From Clostridium gasigenes (GTDB taxonomy: Bacteria; Bacillota; Clostridia; Clostridiales; Clostridiaceae): 64,000 nucleotides of DNA. The stretch lies in contig NZ_FNJM01000003.1 in NCBI RefSeq assembly GCF_900104115.1, positions 62,001-126,000 of the forward strand, read 5' to 3'. The translations under genes were made by a program, and so were the position numbers. Below are positions 9,144 through 19,123 of the stretch, piece by piece (position 1 is the stretch's first letter; each line of letters starts with the position of its first letter). The notes under the pieces are model-generated. The model was not told the origin of the DNA, made no database searches, and saw only the letters and a program-made list of their open reading frames with translations.

Positions 9144-10451
9144 TTATATCTTAATTTTCGCAATTTTGCTACTATTATCATAAGCTTCCTTACTATTATT
9201 AACTATAGTATTTAATTTTTTGTAATCTACTTTTTGACCTACATAAGCTGTACTAATAATTCCTGGTTTAAAACATTCCTCAAGGACATATTCTATGTCA
9301 TCATTATTTATATTGTTAATTCTATTTATAACATCTTCTTGAGTTTTTATTTTATTTTGAAGCATTACACATTTAGCATTTGCGAACATTCTTGAAGCAG
9401 TACTTTCTAAACCTAATATATAACTAGCTTTAATTTTTTCTTTATTTATATCTAAAAGTTCTTTTGATATTCCACCATTTGCAAACAATTTAAGTTCTCT
9501 ATCTATTACTGATAAAGCTTTATCTGCATATTGTTTGCTAAGACTTGTATATATATTAAAAACACCTACTCCTTTATAAGGTTGTGGGTATGAATAAACA
9601 GTATAGCATAAACCAAGTTCTTCTCTTACTTTTTGGAATAAAATTGAAGATGCTCCACCACCAAATATATTATTTAATAATACTAATGCATATCCTTTTT
9701 CATGAGCATAAGGTAATCCTTTTAACCCTAAATCAATATGAAGTTGTTCTATTTTCTTTTCTGCATACTTACTATCATTTAATAGAATTGGAGTATCATA
9801 CTCTGGAACATATATTTTACTACTTTCCCACTTTGAAAAATATTTTTCTATTAAATAATTTAACTCTTTTTCATCAAACTTACCACAAATTGATAAGACT
9901 GAGTTATGTGGAGTATAGTGATTATAAATAAAATCTACTATTTTTTCTCTGTTAAAAGATTTAACTTTATCTATAGTCCCAAGAATAGGTCTAGCAAGAG
10001 AATTTTCTCCAAAAATAGCTTTTGAATGAAGATCATCTAATACATCTTCTGGAGTATCTTCACTCATATTTATTTCTTCAATTACTACGCCTTTTTCTTT
10101 TTCTATTTCTTCTGGATCAAACTTTGAATGTAATATCATATCTGATAATACATCTAGCGAAAGGTCTAAATGAGTATTTAGTGCCTTAACATAATAACAA
10201 GTTGCATCCTTGCTTGTGAATGCATTTATTTGCCCTCCTACATTTTCAATATCTCCGACTATTTCTTTCGCAGTTCTTTTATCGGTACCTTTAAAAAACA
10301 TGTGTTCAATAAAGTGTGATATACCATTTACTTCTGGTTTCTCATTCCTAGAACCATTTTGAACCATTACTCCAACGCTTACAGAATTAACATGTTCTAT
10401 ATATTCAGTAACTATTCTTAGTCCATTTTTTAACGTATATAAATTATACAT
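9144..10451 (-). CDS. M16 family zinc metallopeptidase (YmxG/MlpA-like)
   Basis: 435-residue insulinase/processing-peptidase type enzyme. The inverted zinc motif HFIEH is at residues 46-50 (H46, E49, H50), with the third ligand expected in EEINMSEDTPEDVLDD downstream. The C-terminal half has the inactive-domain R/Y pattern (GGGASSILFQKVREELGLCYTVYSY). Such proteins cleave small peptides or signal-type substrates; the substrate here is unknown. Context between pnp and ymxH-like ylmC matches B. subtilis mlpA (ymxG). Start ATG follows GGAGG. No signal peptide is seen, so it is probably cytoplasmic. Confidence 0.9.
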   Translation of the reverse strand: MYNLYTLKNGLRIVTEYIEHVNSVSVGVMVQNGSRNEKPEVNGISHFIEHMFFKGTDKRTAKEIVGDIENVGGQINAFTSKDATCYYVKALNTHLDLSLDVLSDMILHSKFDPEEIEKEKGVVIEEINMSEDTPEDVLDDLHSKAIFGENSLARPILGTIDKVKSFNREKIVDFIYNHYTPHNSVLSICGKFDEKELNYLIEKYFSKWESSKIYVPEYDTPILLNDSKYAEKKIEQLHIDLGLKGLPYAHEKGYALVLLNNIFGGGASSILFQKVREELGLCYTVYSYPQPYKGVGVFNIYTSLSKQYADKALSVIDRELKLFANGGISKELLDINKEKIKASYILGLESTASRMFANAKCVMLQNKIKTQEDVINRINNINNDDIEYVLEECFKPGIISTAYVGQKVDYKKLNTIVNNSKEAYDNSSKIAKIKI

Positions 10452-10485
10452 AAAGTCCTCCTATTCAGTCTTATTTCATCTTTTT

Positions 10486-10511
10486 AATTTGTTTTCTTTC
10501 AGCTTCCCTTA
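10486..10511. repeat. Partial dispersed repeat end
   Basis: TTTGTTTTCTTTCAGCTTCCC followed by TTAG resembles the right end of the element at 29929-30036 (CTTGTTATTTTCTTTTAGCT, then CCCTTA). No matching left end is clear, so it may be a remnant. Confidence 0.35.
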
Positions 10512-10550
10512 GTTTATTTAAAAAGCATTAAAATTATTCTATATAAAGAA

Positions 10551-10574
10551 AAAAAGGCAATAAATTGCCCTTTT
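10551..10574 (-). terminator. Terminator after pnp
   Basis: GGCAAT (10556-10561), 2-nt loop, ATTGCC (10564-10569), extended by A/T pairs; on the minus strand followed by a run of seven T. A (TA)n tract of about 22 bp lies between it and the pnp stop codon. Confidence 0.75.
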
Positions 10575-10596
10575 ATATATATATATATATATATAA

Positions 10597-12735
10597 CTAT
10601 TCTTTATCCGATACTTCTTTTACTTCTTTCACTTCTTTTACTTCTTCTATTTCTTCTGGTAGAGCATCTTTTCTTGAAAGATTTATTCTTCCTTGGTTAT
10701 CTACTTCAGTTACTTTAACTAAAATCTCATCTCCAACTGCAACAACATCTTCAACCTTGTTTACTCTTTCCCTAGCTAACTTAGAAATATGACATAAGCC
10801 TTCTTTATTAGGAAGTATTTCTATAAAGGCACCAAAAGCTGCAATTTTAATTACTTTACCTAAGTAAATTTCTCCAACTTTAGCTTCTTTTACTATACCT
10901 TCAATGATTTTTATAGCCTTATCTACACCTTCATGTTCTGGTGATGATACGAATACTGAACCATCTTCTTTAATATCAATCTTAACTCCAGTTTCAGCTA
11001 TAATTTTATTTATAATCTTTCCACCAGCTCCAATTACATCTCTTATTTTTTCTGGATTGATGTTTATTGTTACTGTTTTAGGAGCATGAAGAGAAACTTC
11101 ACTTCTTGGTGCTGGCAGACATGCATTTATCTTATCTAAGATAAGAAGTCTTGCAGTTCTTGCACCGTTAATAGCATTTTCTATAATAGTAAAGCTTAAC
11201 CCTGCAATTTTAGTATCTACTTGAATGGAAGTAATTCCTTCAGTAGTACCTGCTACCTTAAAGTCCATATCTCCAAAGAAATCTTCTATACCTTCGATAT
11301 CAGTTAAAACTTCTTCTTTAGTTAAATCATCTGAAGTTATAAGTCCCATTGCAATACCTGCAGCTGGTCTCTTAAGAGGCACTCCAGCATCTAATAGAGC
11401 AAGTGTACTACCACAAACTGAAGCTTGTGAAGTTGATCCATTTGAACTTAATACTTCTGATACTAATCTAATAGTGTATGGGAAGTCTTCTTCTGAAGGA
11501 ATTAGTGGTACTAAAGCTCTTTCAGCTAGTGCACCATGACCTATTTCACGTCTACCAGGTCCTCTTAGTGGTCTTACTTCTCCTACTGAATAAGCTGGGA
11601 AGTTATAGTGATGCATGTATCTCTTTGAATCTTTACCACTAATACCATCTAATATTTGGAAATCTCCAACTGAACCTAATGTTGCTACTGTTAATACTTG
11701 AGTTAATCCTCTAGTAAACAATCCTGTACCGTGAGTTCTTGGAAGTATATTTACTTCACAATCTATTTGTCTAACTTTATCAAAATCTCTTCCACCTGGT
11801 CTTCTTCTATGATTTAGTAACATATCTCTAACAACATACTTTTGCATATTGTACATAATTTCTTTTAAGTCACTTAATTTATCTGCATATTTTTCATTAA
11901 ATTCTTCTGCAACCTTTGCATTTACAATATCCATAGCTGCATTTCTTGCATCTTTATCAGTTATCCACATTGCTTCTTTAACCATAACTTTTGCAAAAGC
12001 CTCAACTTCAGCTTTAAAATCTGCATCTGGTTTGTAATAATCTGGTGTCATTTTAACTTTCCCAAATTTAGCTACTGCTTCTTCTTGGAATTTAATTATT
12101 GCTTGAGCACTTTCAAAACCAAACTTTATTGCATTTATCATAACTTCTTCAGGAATTTCGTTTCCACCAGCTTCTATCATCATTACTCTTTCACTAGTTG
12201 TACAAACAGTTAATTCCATTTGACTTAATTCTCTTTCTGCTGATGTTGGATTTAAAATAAAGTTTCCATCTATAAGCCCTACCATTACCGTTGCAACAGG
12301 TGTTGTGAACGGAATACTTGATAAACATAATGCCATAGATGCTGCATTTGTTGCTAAAATTTCTGGTGCATTATCTTTTTCTACAGATACTACTGTACAA
12401 ACAACTTGCACGTCATTTCTGTACCCACTTGGGAATAAAGGTCTTAAAGGTCTATCAACAGCTCTTCCTGCAAGAATAGAGTTTTCTGAAGGTCTTCCTT
12501 CTCTTTTTATAAATCCACCAGGTATTTTTCCTACTGAATATAATCTTTCTTCATATTCTACGCTAAGTGGAAAGAAATCTATACCTGCTCTTGGTTTTTC
12601 TGAAGCATTAACATTAGTTAATATTACAGTATCTCCATAACTCATGAACATTGCAACATTTGACAACTTTCCTATGTTACCAAACTCAATCTTCATTTCT
12701 CTTCCTGCTATATTAGTTTTTAACATGTTATTCAT
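10597..12735 (-). CDS. pnp: Polynucleotide phosphorylase
   Basis: 3'-5' phosphorolytic exoribonuclease of RNA decay. 712 residues with two RNase PH domains ([12 protein letters not shown] and [15 protein letters not shown] in the second, active copy, with DAGVPL and [18 protein letters not shown]), a helical linker, KH domain ([17 protein letters not shown]) and S1 domain ([31 protein letters not shown]). The tail ends in a run of V-K-E repeats from a 12-bp-like DNA repeat. Start ATG lies 7 nt after GGGAGG. Its upstream gap holds an inverted-repeat element. rpsO lies upstream, as in many bacteria, but separated by a strong terminator. Confidence 0.97.
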   Translation of the reverse strand: MNNMLKTNIAGREMKIEFGNIGKLSNVAMFMSYGDTVILTNVNASEKPRAGIDFFPLSVEYEERLYSVGKIPGGFIKREGRPSENSILAGRAVDRPLRPLFPSGYRNDVQVVCTVVSVEKDNAPEILATNAASMALCLSSIPFTTPVATVMVGLIDGNFILNPTSAERELSQMELTVCTTSERVMMIEAGGNEIPEEVMINAIKFGFESAQAIIKFQEEAVAKFGKVKMTPDYYKPDADFKAEVEAFAKVMVKEAMWITDKDARNAAMDIVNAKVAEEFNEKYADKLSDLKEIMYNMQKYVVRDMLLNHRRRPGGRDFDKVRQIDCEVNILPRTHGTGLFTRGLTQVLTVATLGSVGDFQILDGISGKDSKRYMHHYNFPAYSVGEVRPLRGPGRREIGHGALAERALVPLIPSEEDFPYTIRLVSEVLSSNGSTSQASVCGSTLALLDAGVPLKRPAAGIAMGLITSDDLTKEEVLTDIEGIEDFFGDMDFKVAGTTEGITSIQVDTKIAGLSFTIIENAINGARTARLLILDKINACLPAPRSEVSLHAPKTVTININPEKIRDVIGAGGKIINKIIAETGVKIDIKEDGSVFVSSPEHEGVDKAIKIIEGIVKEAKVGEIYLGKVIKIAAFGAFIEILPNKEGLCHISKLARERVNKVEDVVAVGDEILVKVTEVDNQGRINLSRKDALPEEIEEVKEVKEVKEVSDKE

Positions 12736-12768
12736 TTTGCAACCTCCCTTCTGGTTCCTCTAAATATT

Positions 12769-12875
12769 AGGTATCTGACAAAAAATAACCGTAAATAGAA
12801 ATTGTGTATTTAAAATCATGTATAACCTTAAATATATTATAGTATATCTAAACTGTTATCTTTTTTCAGATACTT
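12769..12875. repeat. Dispersed inverted-repeat element, copy I (upstream of pnp)
   Basis: Ends are inverted copies about 21 bp long: 12769-12789 begins AGGTATCTGACAAAAAATAA and 12855-12875 reads GTTATCTTTTTTCAGATACT, about 17 of 21 positions agreeing. The ends resemble those of the copy at 31700-31756. The interior is unrelated AT-rich sequence and may hold the pnp promoter (TATAAT on the minus strand, no good -35). Confidence 0.65.
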
Positions 12876-12896
12876 ATTTTGTTTTTTTAAAATAAT

Positions 12897-12915
12897 AGAG
12901 CGGTAAAACCGCTCT
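12897..12915 (-). terminator. Terminator after rpsO
   Basis: Perfect 8-bp GC-rich stem AGAGCGGT with ACCGCTCT, 3-nt loop; minus strand continues ATTATTTTAAAAAAAC. It lies 5 bp after the rpsO stop codon. Confidence 0.85.
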
Positions 12916-12920
12916 AAAAA

Positions 12921-13184
12921 TTATCTTCTTAGATTTAACTTTTGGATTATAGCTCTATATCTTTCGATATCTTGTGCTATTAAGTAGTTTAAGAATCCTC
13001 TTCTTTGTCCAACCATCATTAAAAGACCTCTTCTTGAGTGATGATCTTTCTTGTGCATTTTTAAATGCATTGTTAATGAATTTATTCTTTCAGTTAATAG
13101 AGCTATTTGAACCTCTGCAGATCCAGTATCTCCTTCACTTCTTCCGTGTTCTTTGATAATTTCTAATTTTCTTATTGCGTCCAT
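12921..13184 (-). CDS. rpsO: 30S ribosomal protein S15
   Basis: 87-residue primary 16S rRNA-binding protein of the platform. Family features: [22 protein letters not shown], the [15 protein letters not shown] loop that contacts 16S rRNA, and the closing [23 protein letters not shown]. The start is MDAIRKLE, after GGAGGTGCC; the frame is open further upstream but without a ribosome site. It has its own promoter and terminator, with a leader of about 77 nt where S15 autoregulation could act; no known S15 fold was recognised. Confidence 0.97.
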   Translation of the reverse strand: MDAIRKLEIIKEHGRSEGDTGSAEVQIALLTERINSLTMHLKMHKKDHHSRRGLLMMVGQRRGFLNYLIAQDIERYRAIIQKLNLRR

Positions 13185-13260
13185 AATTGGCACCTCCGTA
13201 TAATTATCCCCTAAATCCATGAAAAAAGATTGTATCTCAGATCTTAGAATTAGGTTATCC

Positions 13261-13296
13261 ACTAGTTATTATATCAAAACAAAAACTAGTTGTAAA
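13261..13296 (-). promoter_or_regulatory. Promoter for rpsO with flanking inverted repeat
   Basis: TTTACA (13291-13296), 17-bp spacer, TATAAT (13268-13273) on the minus strand. ACTAGTT (13261-13267) and AACTAGT (13284-13290) form a perfect inverted repeat around the -10 box. The -35 box touches the ribF stop codon. Confidence 0.75.
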
Positions 13297-14235
13297 TTAA
13301 AATTTTATATTTTTTATAAAGATTTTACTCTTTATTGCAAATTCTTTATCTTTTTTAAGTTTTTCTACTAATGCATCTAAAGACTGGAATTTTTTTTCAT
13401 CTCTTATCCGTTCTAAGAATAAGACTTCTATCTCTTGTCCATAGATTTCACTATCAAACTCTAAAATATATGTTTCTATAGTTAAGTCTTGCCCATTTAC
13501 TGTAGGATTATGCCCAACAGATGTAATTCCTTTAAAAATACTATTATTCCAAATAACATTAGTATAATATACCCCAATTTTTGGAATAACCATTCTTTCA
13601 TCAAATCCTAAATTTGCTGTTGGGAAACCTATTGTTCTTCCAAGTTTTTTACCATGGTTAACCTTTCCACGAATACTATAAGGTCTTGATAGCATATTTC
13701 TTGCTTCATTTACTTTACCCTCTAGAATACTTTTTCTAATTCTTGTGCTGCTTATTACCTCTTCCTTATATTTCAAAGGATCTATAACCCACAATTCATA
13801 TCCATACTTTTCTTTTAGGTTTTTAAGAAGCTCTATATCGCCTTCATTTTTATGTCCAAACTTAAAATTAAATCCTACTATAATACCCTTTACGTTATAA
13901 TCAACTGAAAGAATTCTTACAAATTCTTCTGGAGACATTCGCATAAACTCTTTAGTAAATGTTCTAATTACTACAACATCTACATTCTCATTTTTTAAAC
14001 ACTCTAGCTTATATTGTAAATTCATTATAAATTTTGGAGCAAACTCAGGCTTTATAATAGAAAGAGGATGATTTTTATATGTAAAAACCATACTATTTCC
14101 ATTACGTTCTTTAGCTACATAAATAGCCTTACGTATAAGTGATAAATGCCCCACATGAAGGCCATCAAAACTTCCTAAAGCAACATAATTAGCTTTATTA
14201 TTTTCTTTTATAATAATATCATCTAATAATATCAT
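13297..14235 (-). CDS. ribF: Bifunctional riboflavin kinase / FAD synthetase
   Basis: Makes FMN from riboflavin, then FAD. N-terminal nucleotidyltransferase domain with GSFDGLHVGHLSLI (residues about 22-35) and SSTRIRKSILEG; C-terminal riboflavin kinase domain from about residue 180 with GRTIGFPTANLGF and the late NPTV/ETYILEFDSEIYGQEIEV segment. 312 residues, normal. It ends the rimP-to-ribF translation operon and starts 11 bp after truB. No FMN riboswitch is seen nearby. Confidence 0.96.
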   Translation of the reverse strand: MILLDDIIIKENNKANYVALGSFDGLHVGHLSLIRKAIYVAKERNGNSMVFTYKNHPLSIIKPEFAPKFIMNLQYKLECLKNENVDVVVIRTFTKEFMRMSPEEFVRILSVDYNVKGIIVGFNFKFGHKNEGDIELLKNLKEKYGYELWVIDPLKYKEEVISSTRIRKSILEGKVNEARNMLSRPYSIRGKVNHGKKLGRTIGFPTANLGFDERMVIPKIGVYYTNVIWNNSIFKGITSVGHNPTVNGQDLTIETYILEFDSEIYGQEIEVLFLERIRDEKKFQSLDALVEKLKKDKEFAIKSKIFIKNIKF

Positions 14236-14246
14236 ATAAATATCTC

Positions 14247-15125
14247 CTAATTATTTAATAGCTTTTGTATTTTAAATCCTCGGTCATCTTTTTTACCAAG
14301 GCCTATAAAGTTATCATCTTCATCATAAACTCTATAAAGCTTATCTATTATAACTGTATCCTTTGTAAATCTATTATCACAAAGTCTAACACCATTTATT
14401 AATAGTTTTGTATAATCATTGCTTACTGTAAGTTTGCTATACATTTGTAATGCTTCTTCTATTGAAATGATATAATTCCCAATGTTTTCTTCTGTAAGGT
14501 CCTCAATGTTTATTGATTCTCCCTCTTCAAAAACAGATGTTTTACTTCTTTTAAGATCTGACATTGTTGCTCCAACATTTAAGACTTCACCAATATCATA
14601 ACATAAGCTTCTTATATATGTTCCTTTTGAGCAAGTAACTTTCATCTTTACATAAGGGTTATTTATTTCAATATCTTCTATATTATAAATTGTTATAGGT
14701 CTACCTTCTCTTTCAACTTTTATACCTTGCCTTGCAAGAGTATAAAGTCTAACTCCATTTTGCTTAAGTGCAGAATACATTGGAGGTACTTGAAGGTATC
14801 CCCCCTTAAAATCATTTACAGCCTTTAATATTTCCTCATAACTTAGATGTGTGGGATCCATCTCTTCAGTAATATCTCCCTCTAAATCATAAGTAGTAGT
14901 TTTAACTCCTAGTTTAAACTCTACAACATATACCTTTTCTGAATTCATTATATAATCTATTATTTTAGTAGCTCTTCCAATACAAATAGGCAGAACACCA
15001 GTAGCCTCTGGGTCTAGAGTCCCTGTATGTCCAACCTTACCTGTATTAGCAATCTTTTTAATTTTTCTTACCACATCAAAGGAAGTCATTCCTTTGTTTT
15101 TAAATACGTTAATTACCCCGTTCAT
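14247..15125 (-). CDS. truB: tRNA pseudouridine(55) synthase
   Basis: Makes pseudouridine 55 in the T-loop of tRNAs. The catalytic aspartate is D38 in HTGTLDPEATGVLPICIG; the family motif CSKGTYIRSLCYDIGE and the RPITIYNIE segment follow. 292 residues. Its ATG overlaps the nrnA stop codon by one base (TAATG), so translation is probably coupled. Confidence 0.97.
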   Translation of the reverse strand: MNGVINVFKNKGMTSFDVVRKIKKIANTGKVGHTGTLDPEATGVLPICIGRATKIIDYIMNSEKVYVVEFKLGVKTTTYDLEGDITEEMDPTHLSYEEILKAVNDFKGGYLQVPPMYSALKQNGVRLYTLARQGIKVEREGRPITIYNIEDIEINNPYVKMKVTCSKGTYIRSLCYDIGEVLNVGATMSDLKRSKTSVFEEGESINIEDLTEENIGNYIISIEEALQMYSKLTVSNDYTKLLINGVRLCDNRFTKDTVIIDKLYRVYDEDDNFIGLGKKDDRGFKIQKLLNN

Positions 15126-16099
15126 TAATTCATGGCACTTTCGATTGCTTCTATTATTTTCTCTCTTGCTTGTTTTATTGTAACATCCTTAATTTTAACA
15201 CCAGCAGCCTTAATATGACCGCCACCGCCTAAACTTTCGGCAATTTTTCTTACATCAAAATTATTTTTAGATCTAAGACTTGCTTTAGCTCCATCTTCTG
15301 CTTCTTTTATCAATACAGCGATTTCTACACCTTTTATCTGTAATGCAAAGGAAATTATATCTGATGTATCATGATTTAGCAAACCTAGGTCTTTCACAAG
15401 AGATTCTGTAATTTGTATTATAGCTACTTTATTATCTAATAAAAGTTCCATATCAGTTAAGGCTCTTCCTATTAGCTTCATTTTATTAAAGCTTTTATTA
15501 TCGAAAAGGCTTGTGTAAATAAATGTATTGTTTACACCTATTTTTTTTAGCCTTGCCGCTATTGTATGAGTTCTAAAAGTTACATTTGAATGTCTAAATG
15601 CTCCAGTATCAGTAACTATTGAAGTATAAAGACATGTACCTACATCTAAAGTAGTTTCTGTTTTTTCATTAAAATCTATTCCTAGGAATTCTAGTAGTTC
15701 AAAAACTATTTCTGCAGTTGCTGCAGCTTTCGGATCTACATAATTAATATCACCATAATGATCATTTGTAATATGATGATCTATATTAACTATTTCTCCT
15801 TTGAATTTCTTTAAATCTGCTGAAATTCTTTCAAAACTTCCACAATCTAAAACAATAACCATATCTGTATCTTTAGTTGGGACTATTGTTTCTCCGTCCC
15901 CTTCTTCTGAAGATTTAAGATATCTTAGACTATCACTAATAATATCTTTTGAAATTAAATATACATCTTTACCTAAAAACCTAAGACCATTTAATAATCC
16001 AAGTGCACTACCTACAGCGTCACCATCTGGTGACACATGGTAGGTAATACCTATTTTTTCTGCATTATTTATTTGTATGCTAATATCTCTAAGTGACAT
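15125..16099 (-). CDS. nrnA: DHH-family bifunctional oligoribonuclease / pAp phosphatase
   Basis: Degrades very short RNAs and dephosphorylates pAp. DHH phosphoesterase: HVSPDGDAVGSALG (metal ligands), VLDCGS, IDHHITNDHYGDINYVD (DHH motif), and the C-terminal DHHA1 domain with GGGGHIKAAG. 324 residues. It lies between rbfA and truB as in Bacillus-like operons. The start ATG follows GGAAAG. Confidence 0.94.
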   Translation of the reverse strand: MSLRDISIQINNAEKIGITYHVSPDGDAVGSALGLLNGLRFLGKDVYLISKDIISDSLRYLKSSEEGDGETIVPTKDTDMVIVLDCGSFERISADLKKFKGEIVNIDHHITNDHYGDINYVDPKAAATAEIVFELLEFLGIDFNEKTETTLDVGTCLYTSIVTDTGAFRHSNVTFRTHTIAARLKKIGVNNTFIYTSLFDNKSFNKMKLIGRALTDMELLLDNKVAIIQITESLVKDLGLLNHDTSDIISFALQIKGVEIAVLIKEAEDGAKASLRSKNNFDVRKIAESLGGGGHIKAAGVKIKDVTIKQAREKIIEAIESAMN

Positions 16100-16100
16100 A

Positions 16101-16451
16101 CTACTTTCCTTTAGCCTTTCCTAATAACTCTTCAATTCTTAATCCTCTATCAAGAGATTCATCAATTTCAAAGATTATTTGAGGATTATGTCTTAGATTA
16201 ATCCTTATGCCTATTTCTTTTCTTATATATCCGCTAGCTCTTTTAAGTGCTTCAAAAGTATTTTTCTTTTCTTCTTCACTTTTTCCAAAAATACTAACAA
16301 ACACCTTTGCATAGCATAAATCCTTAGTAACTTTAACAGATGTTACTGAAACCATCGCAGTCATTCTTGGATCTTTTATTTCATCTCTAATTATTTTACT
16401 AACTTCTCTTCTAACTTCTTCATCGATTCTTCCGCCTCTATAATTAGCCAT
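16101..16451 (-). CDS. rbfA: Ribosome-binding factor A
   Basis: Assembly factor for the 30S subunit, acting on the 16S 5' region. 116 residues with the KH-like core: RRGRIDEEVRREVSKIIRDEIKDPR near the start, VSVTSVKVTKDLCYAKVFVSIFG and LRHNPQIIFEIDESLDRGLRIEELL. It starts after AGAGGTGAT, 14 bp downstream of infB. Confidence 0.97.
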   Translation of the reverse strand: MANYRGGRIDEEVRREVSKIIRDEIKDPRMTAMVSVTSVKVTKDLCYAKVFVSIFGKSEEEKKNTFEALKRASGYIRKEIGIRINLRHNPQIIFEIDESLDRGLRIEELLGKAKGK

Positions 16452-16465
16452 TTAAATCACCTCTT

Positions 16466-18523
16466 TTAAAGCTCTTTTCTTTTAATTGCTTCCATTGAAT
16501 AAGATTCTATAATATCTCCATCTTTAATATCATTAAATCTTTCAACATTAAGACCACATTCATAACCCTTAGCAACTTCCTTAACATCATCTTTAAATCT
16601 CTTTAATGATGCAAGTTTAGTTTCTACTATAACTATTCCATCTCTTATTATTCTACAATCAGCATTTCTTAAGATTTTACCATCTATAACATAACAACCT
16701 GCTATTGTTCCAACATTTGAAATCTTATAAACTAATCTTACTTCTGCTTTACCATTTATAACTTCTTTATATTCAGGATCAAGCATTCCAATCATAGCTG
16801 ATTTAACATCTTCTATAGCATCATATATAATTCTATAGCTCTTTATATCAACATGTTCTTTTTCTGCAAGTACTGAAGCATTTAAGTCAGGTCTTACATT
16901 AAACCCAATTACTAAAGCGTTTGAAGCAGTAGCAAGTGTTATATCTGTTTCTGTAATAGCTCCAACTCCACCACGAATAACTCTAACCTTTACATCATCA
17001 GTTGATAGTTTTTCAAGAGATGTTGTTATAGCTTGAACTGAACCTTGAACGTCCGCTTTAACTATAACACTAAGTTCTTTTACACTACCTTCTTTTATTT
17101 GGCTATAAAGATCTTCAAGTGATACTCTTGTAGATGCTTGGAAACTTGCATCTTTAAGCTTTTGCTTTCTAGTTTCTGCTAAGTTTCTTGCTGTCTTTTC
17201 ATCTTTAACTACGTTAAATCTGTCTCCAGCTACTGGAACTTCTGAAAGTCCTAAAACTTCTACAGGCACTGATGGGCCAGCCTCTTCTATTTTGTTTCCT
17301 CTATCATCAAACATCGCTCTGATTCTTCCATAAGTTGAACCAACTAATATTGAATCTCCAACTTTTAATGTACCGCTTTGAACAAGTAAACTTGCAACAG
17401 CACCTCTACCCTTATCAAGTTTAGATTCTATAACAGTACCCTTAGCTTTTCTTGTTGCATCTGAAACTAATTCTTGCATTTCAGCTGTTAATAATAACAT
17501 TTCAAGTAAACTTTCAACATTTTCACCAGTTCTAGCTGATACAGGTAGAATTAAAGTATCTCCACCCCAATCTTCTGATACAAGTCCAAACTCAGTTAAT
17601 TCTTGTTTAACTTTATCTATGTTAGCACCAGCTGCATCCATTTTGTTTATTGCAACAATCATTGGAACTTTAGCAGCCTTACAGTGATCTATAGCTTCTT
17701 TAGTTTGTGGCATTATTCCATCGTCTGCTGCTACAACTAAAATAACTATATCAGTTATTTGTGCTCCTCTAGCTCTCATAGCTGTGAAAGCTTCATGTCC
17801 TGGAGTATCTAAAAATGTGATTTTTTCTCCATTTAAAGTTACTGTATAAGCACCTATATGTTGAGTTATTCCACCAGCTTCTGATTCTGTAACCTTTGCT
17901 TTTCTTATAGCATCTAATAATGAAGTCTTACCGTGATCTACGTGACCCATTACTGTTATAATTGGAGGTCTCTTTTTAAGATTTTCTGTAACTACTTCTT
18001 CTTCTTCTTCGATAACCTCATCTAATTTTTCCCTTTCTTGCTTTCTTGCAAGTAAACATTCATACTTTTCACAAACTTTTTCTACTGTAGCAAAATCAAT
18101 TTCTTGATTAACTCCAGCCATAACGCCTGTAAACATTAATGTTCTTATAACATCAATTACTGGTTTAGAAAGTTTTTCTGAAAGTTCTTTAACAGTGATT
18201 GTATCACCCATTTCTATAACTCCAGAACCGCCTTCTCCCATACTTATGTTTTCTTCCTCTTCATCGTCTCTTTTTCTTTTCTTTTTCTTAGCAACATTAT
18301 TAACTTGTTCTGCTAATTCATCTTCATATTCGTCAACGATGTTTTTCTTTTCACCATCTTCACTAGTTCCTAATAATTCTTTTATTAAATCAACATCTTC
18401 GTCCTCAAGAACGCTCATATGATTCTTTACGTCTACACTAAATTCTTCCATTAATAAAGTAATAAGTTTCTTTGAACTTATTTCTAATTCCTTTGCCAAT
18501 TCATAAACTCTAATTTTTGACAA
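16466..18523 (-). CDS. infB: Translation initiation factor IF-2
   Basis: GTPase that brings fMet-tRNA to the 30S subunit. 685 residues: two N-terminal IF2N domains ([18 protein letters not shown] and a second near residue 110) joined by an acidic/basic linker, the G domain with GHVDHGKT near residue 194, DTPGHEAF and NKMD, then domains II, III and the C-terminal tRNA-binding domain. The start is TTG, ten or so nt after GGGGGTGAT; a GTG three codons upstream lies inside that ribosome site. The N-terminal region is short compared with proteobacterial IF-2. Confidence 0.97.
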   Translation of the reverse strand: MSKIRVYELAKELEISSKKLITLLMEEFSVDVKNHMSVLEDEDVDLIKELLGTSEDGEKKNIVDEYEDELAEQVNNVAKKKKRKRDDEEEENISMGEGGSGVIEMGDTITVKELSEKLSKPVIDVIRTLMFTGVMAGVNQEIDFATVEKVCEKYECLLARKQEREKLDEVIEEEEEVVTENLKKRPPIITVMGHVDHGKTSLLDAIRKAKVTESEAGGITQHIGAYTVTLNGEKITFLDTPGHEAFTAMRARGAQITDIVILVVAADDGIMPQTKEAIDHCKAAKVPMIVAINKMDAAGANIDKVKQELTEFGLVSEDWGGDTLILPVSARTGENVESLLEMLLLTAEMQELVSDATRKAKGTVIESKLDKGRGAVASLLVQSGTLKVGDSILVGSTYGRIRAMFDDRGNKIEEAGPSVPVEVLGLSEVPVAGDRFNVVKDEKTARNLAETRKQKLKDASFQASTRVSLEDLYSQIKEGSVKELSVIVKADVQGSVQAITTSLEKLSTDDVKVRVIRGGVGAITETDITLATASNALVIGFNVRPDLNASVLAEKEHVDIKSYRIIYDAIEDVKSAMIGMLDPEYKEVINGKAEVRLVYKISNVGTIAGCYVIDGKILRNADCRIIRDGIVIVETKLASLKRFKDDVKEVAKGYECGLNVERFNDIKDGDIIESYSMEAIKRKEL

Positions 18524-18544
18524 TAAAATCACCCCCGGTTAATT

Positions 18545-18853
18545 TTAAGCTTTTTCTTCTTCATATAAAGAAATAAGCTTTTCGGCCATACTCTTATCTG
18601 CTATGGCTAGTATCTTTATCTCTTCTCTACCTATTGCACTTCCAATTTCTTCTTTTGAGAAATCTTGAATACAAGGTATCTTTTTGAATTCGCAATGTTT
18701 AACAAACTTACTTCTTGATTTATCAGAAGCTTCCCTTGTTATTATAAATAGAAAAAGGTCTCTTCTATTTCTTTGTTCATTGCATTTACTATATCCTTCA
18801 ATTACATTACTAGACCTTTTTGCTAAACCTAAAAAATTAAAAAATTTATTCAT
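18545..18853 (-). CDS. L7Ae-family ribosomal/RNA-binding protein YlxQ
   Basis: 102 residues with the L7Ae/L30e/Gadd45 pattern: FFNFLGLAKRSSN, then FLFIITREASDKSRSKFVKHCEFKKIPCI and AIGREEIKILAIADKSMAEKLISLY. The usual first motif (LGLARRAGK-VxSGxE) is degenerate here: RSSNVIEGYSKC. YlxQ-type proteins bind kink-turn RNA, and their cellular role is unclear. It overlaps the end of rnpM by 8 bp in the nusA-rnpM-ylxQ-infB order. Confidence 0.85.
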   Translation of the reverse strand: MNKFFNFLGLAKRSSNVIEGYSKCNEQRNRRDLFLFIITREASDKSRSKFVKHCEFKKIPCIQDFSKEEIGSAIGREEIKILAIADKSMAEKLISLYEEEKA

Positions 18854-19112
18854 TTATTATCTCTTCCCTTAATCTATTATATACCTCTTCACTTATAGCG
18901 GTATCTAAGTTTCTACTAAGTCTTTTAGCTTTGAAGGCCTTTTCTAAGCATTGCGTATTTTTGCATACATATGCTCCTCTTCCTGATTTTTTACCAGTTA
19001 AATCTACAGAAACTTCTCCTTCAGGACTTTTTACAACTCTGATAAGTTCCTTTTTAGGTTTCATTTCCATACATCCTGTGCACATTCTTAAAGGAATTTT
19101 CTTTACTTTCAT
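18846..19112 (-). CDS. rnpM: RNase P modulator RnpM (YlxR)
   Basis: 88-residue YlxR-family protein with the hallmark RMCTGCMEMKPKKELIRVV and KKSGRGAYVCKNTQCLEKAFK segments; the paired cysteines may support a fold or metal. The Bacillus and Streptococcus family members bind RNA, and YlxR was reported to bind the RNase P RNA, hence the name. Start follows AGGAGGGG. It lies 11 bp after nusA. Confidence 0.92.
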   Translation of the reverse strand: MKVKKIPLRMCTGCMEMKPKKELIRVVKSPEGEVSVDLTGKKSGRGAYVCKNTQCLEKAFKAKRLSRNLDTAISEEVYNRLREEIINE

Positions 19113-19123
19113 AAAAACCCCTC

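Noticed and set aside
10573..10594. (TA)n run after pnp as a recombination or origin feature
   Set aside because: Simple repeats of this length are expected in DNA this AT-rich and it adjoins an ordinary terminator.
10904..12640. Long open frames opposite pnp, and similar ones opposite infB, smc, plsX and polC
   Set aside because: They overlap well-supported genes on the minus strand, have no ribosome sites and read as Ser/Ile-rich shadow protein.
13297..14235. FMN riboswitch control of ribF
   Set aside because: ribF is inside the rimP operon, 11 bp after truB, with no room for a leader.
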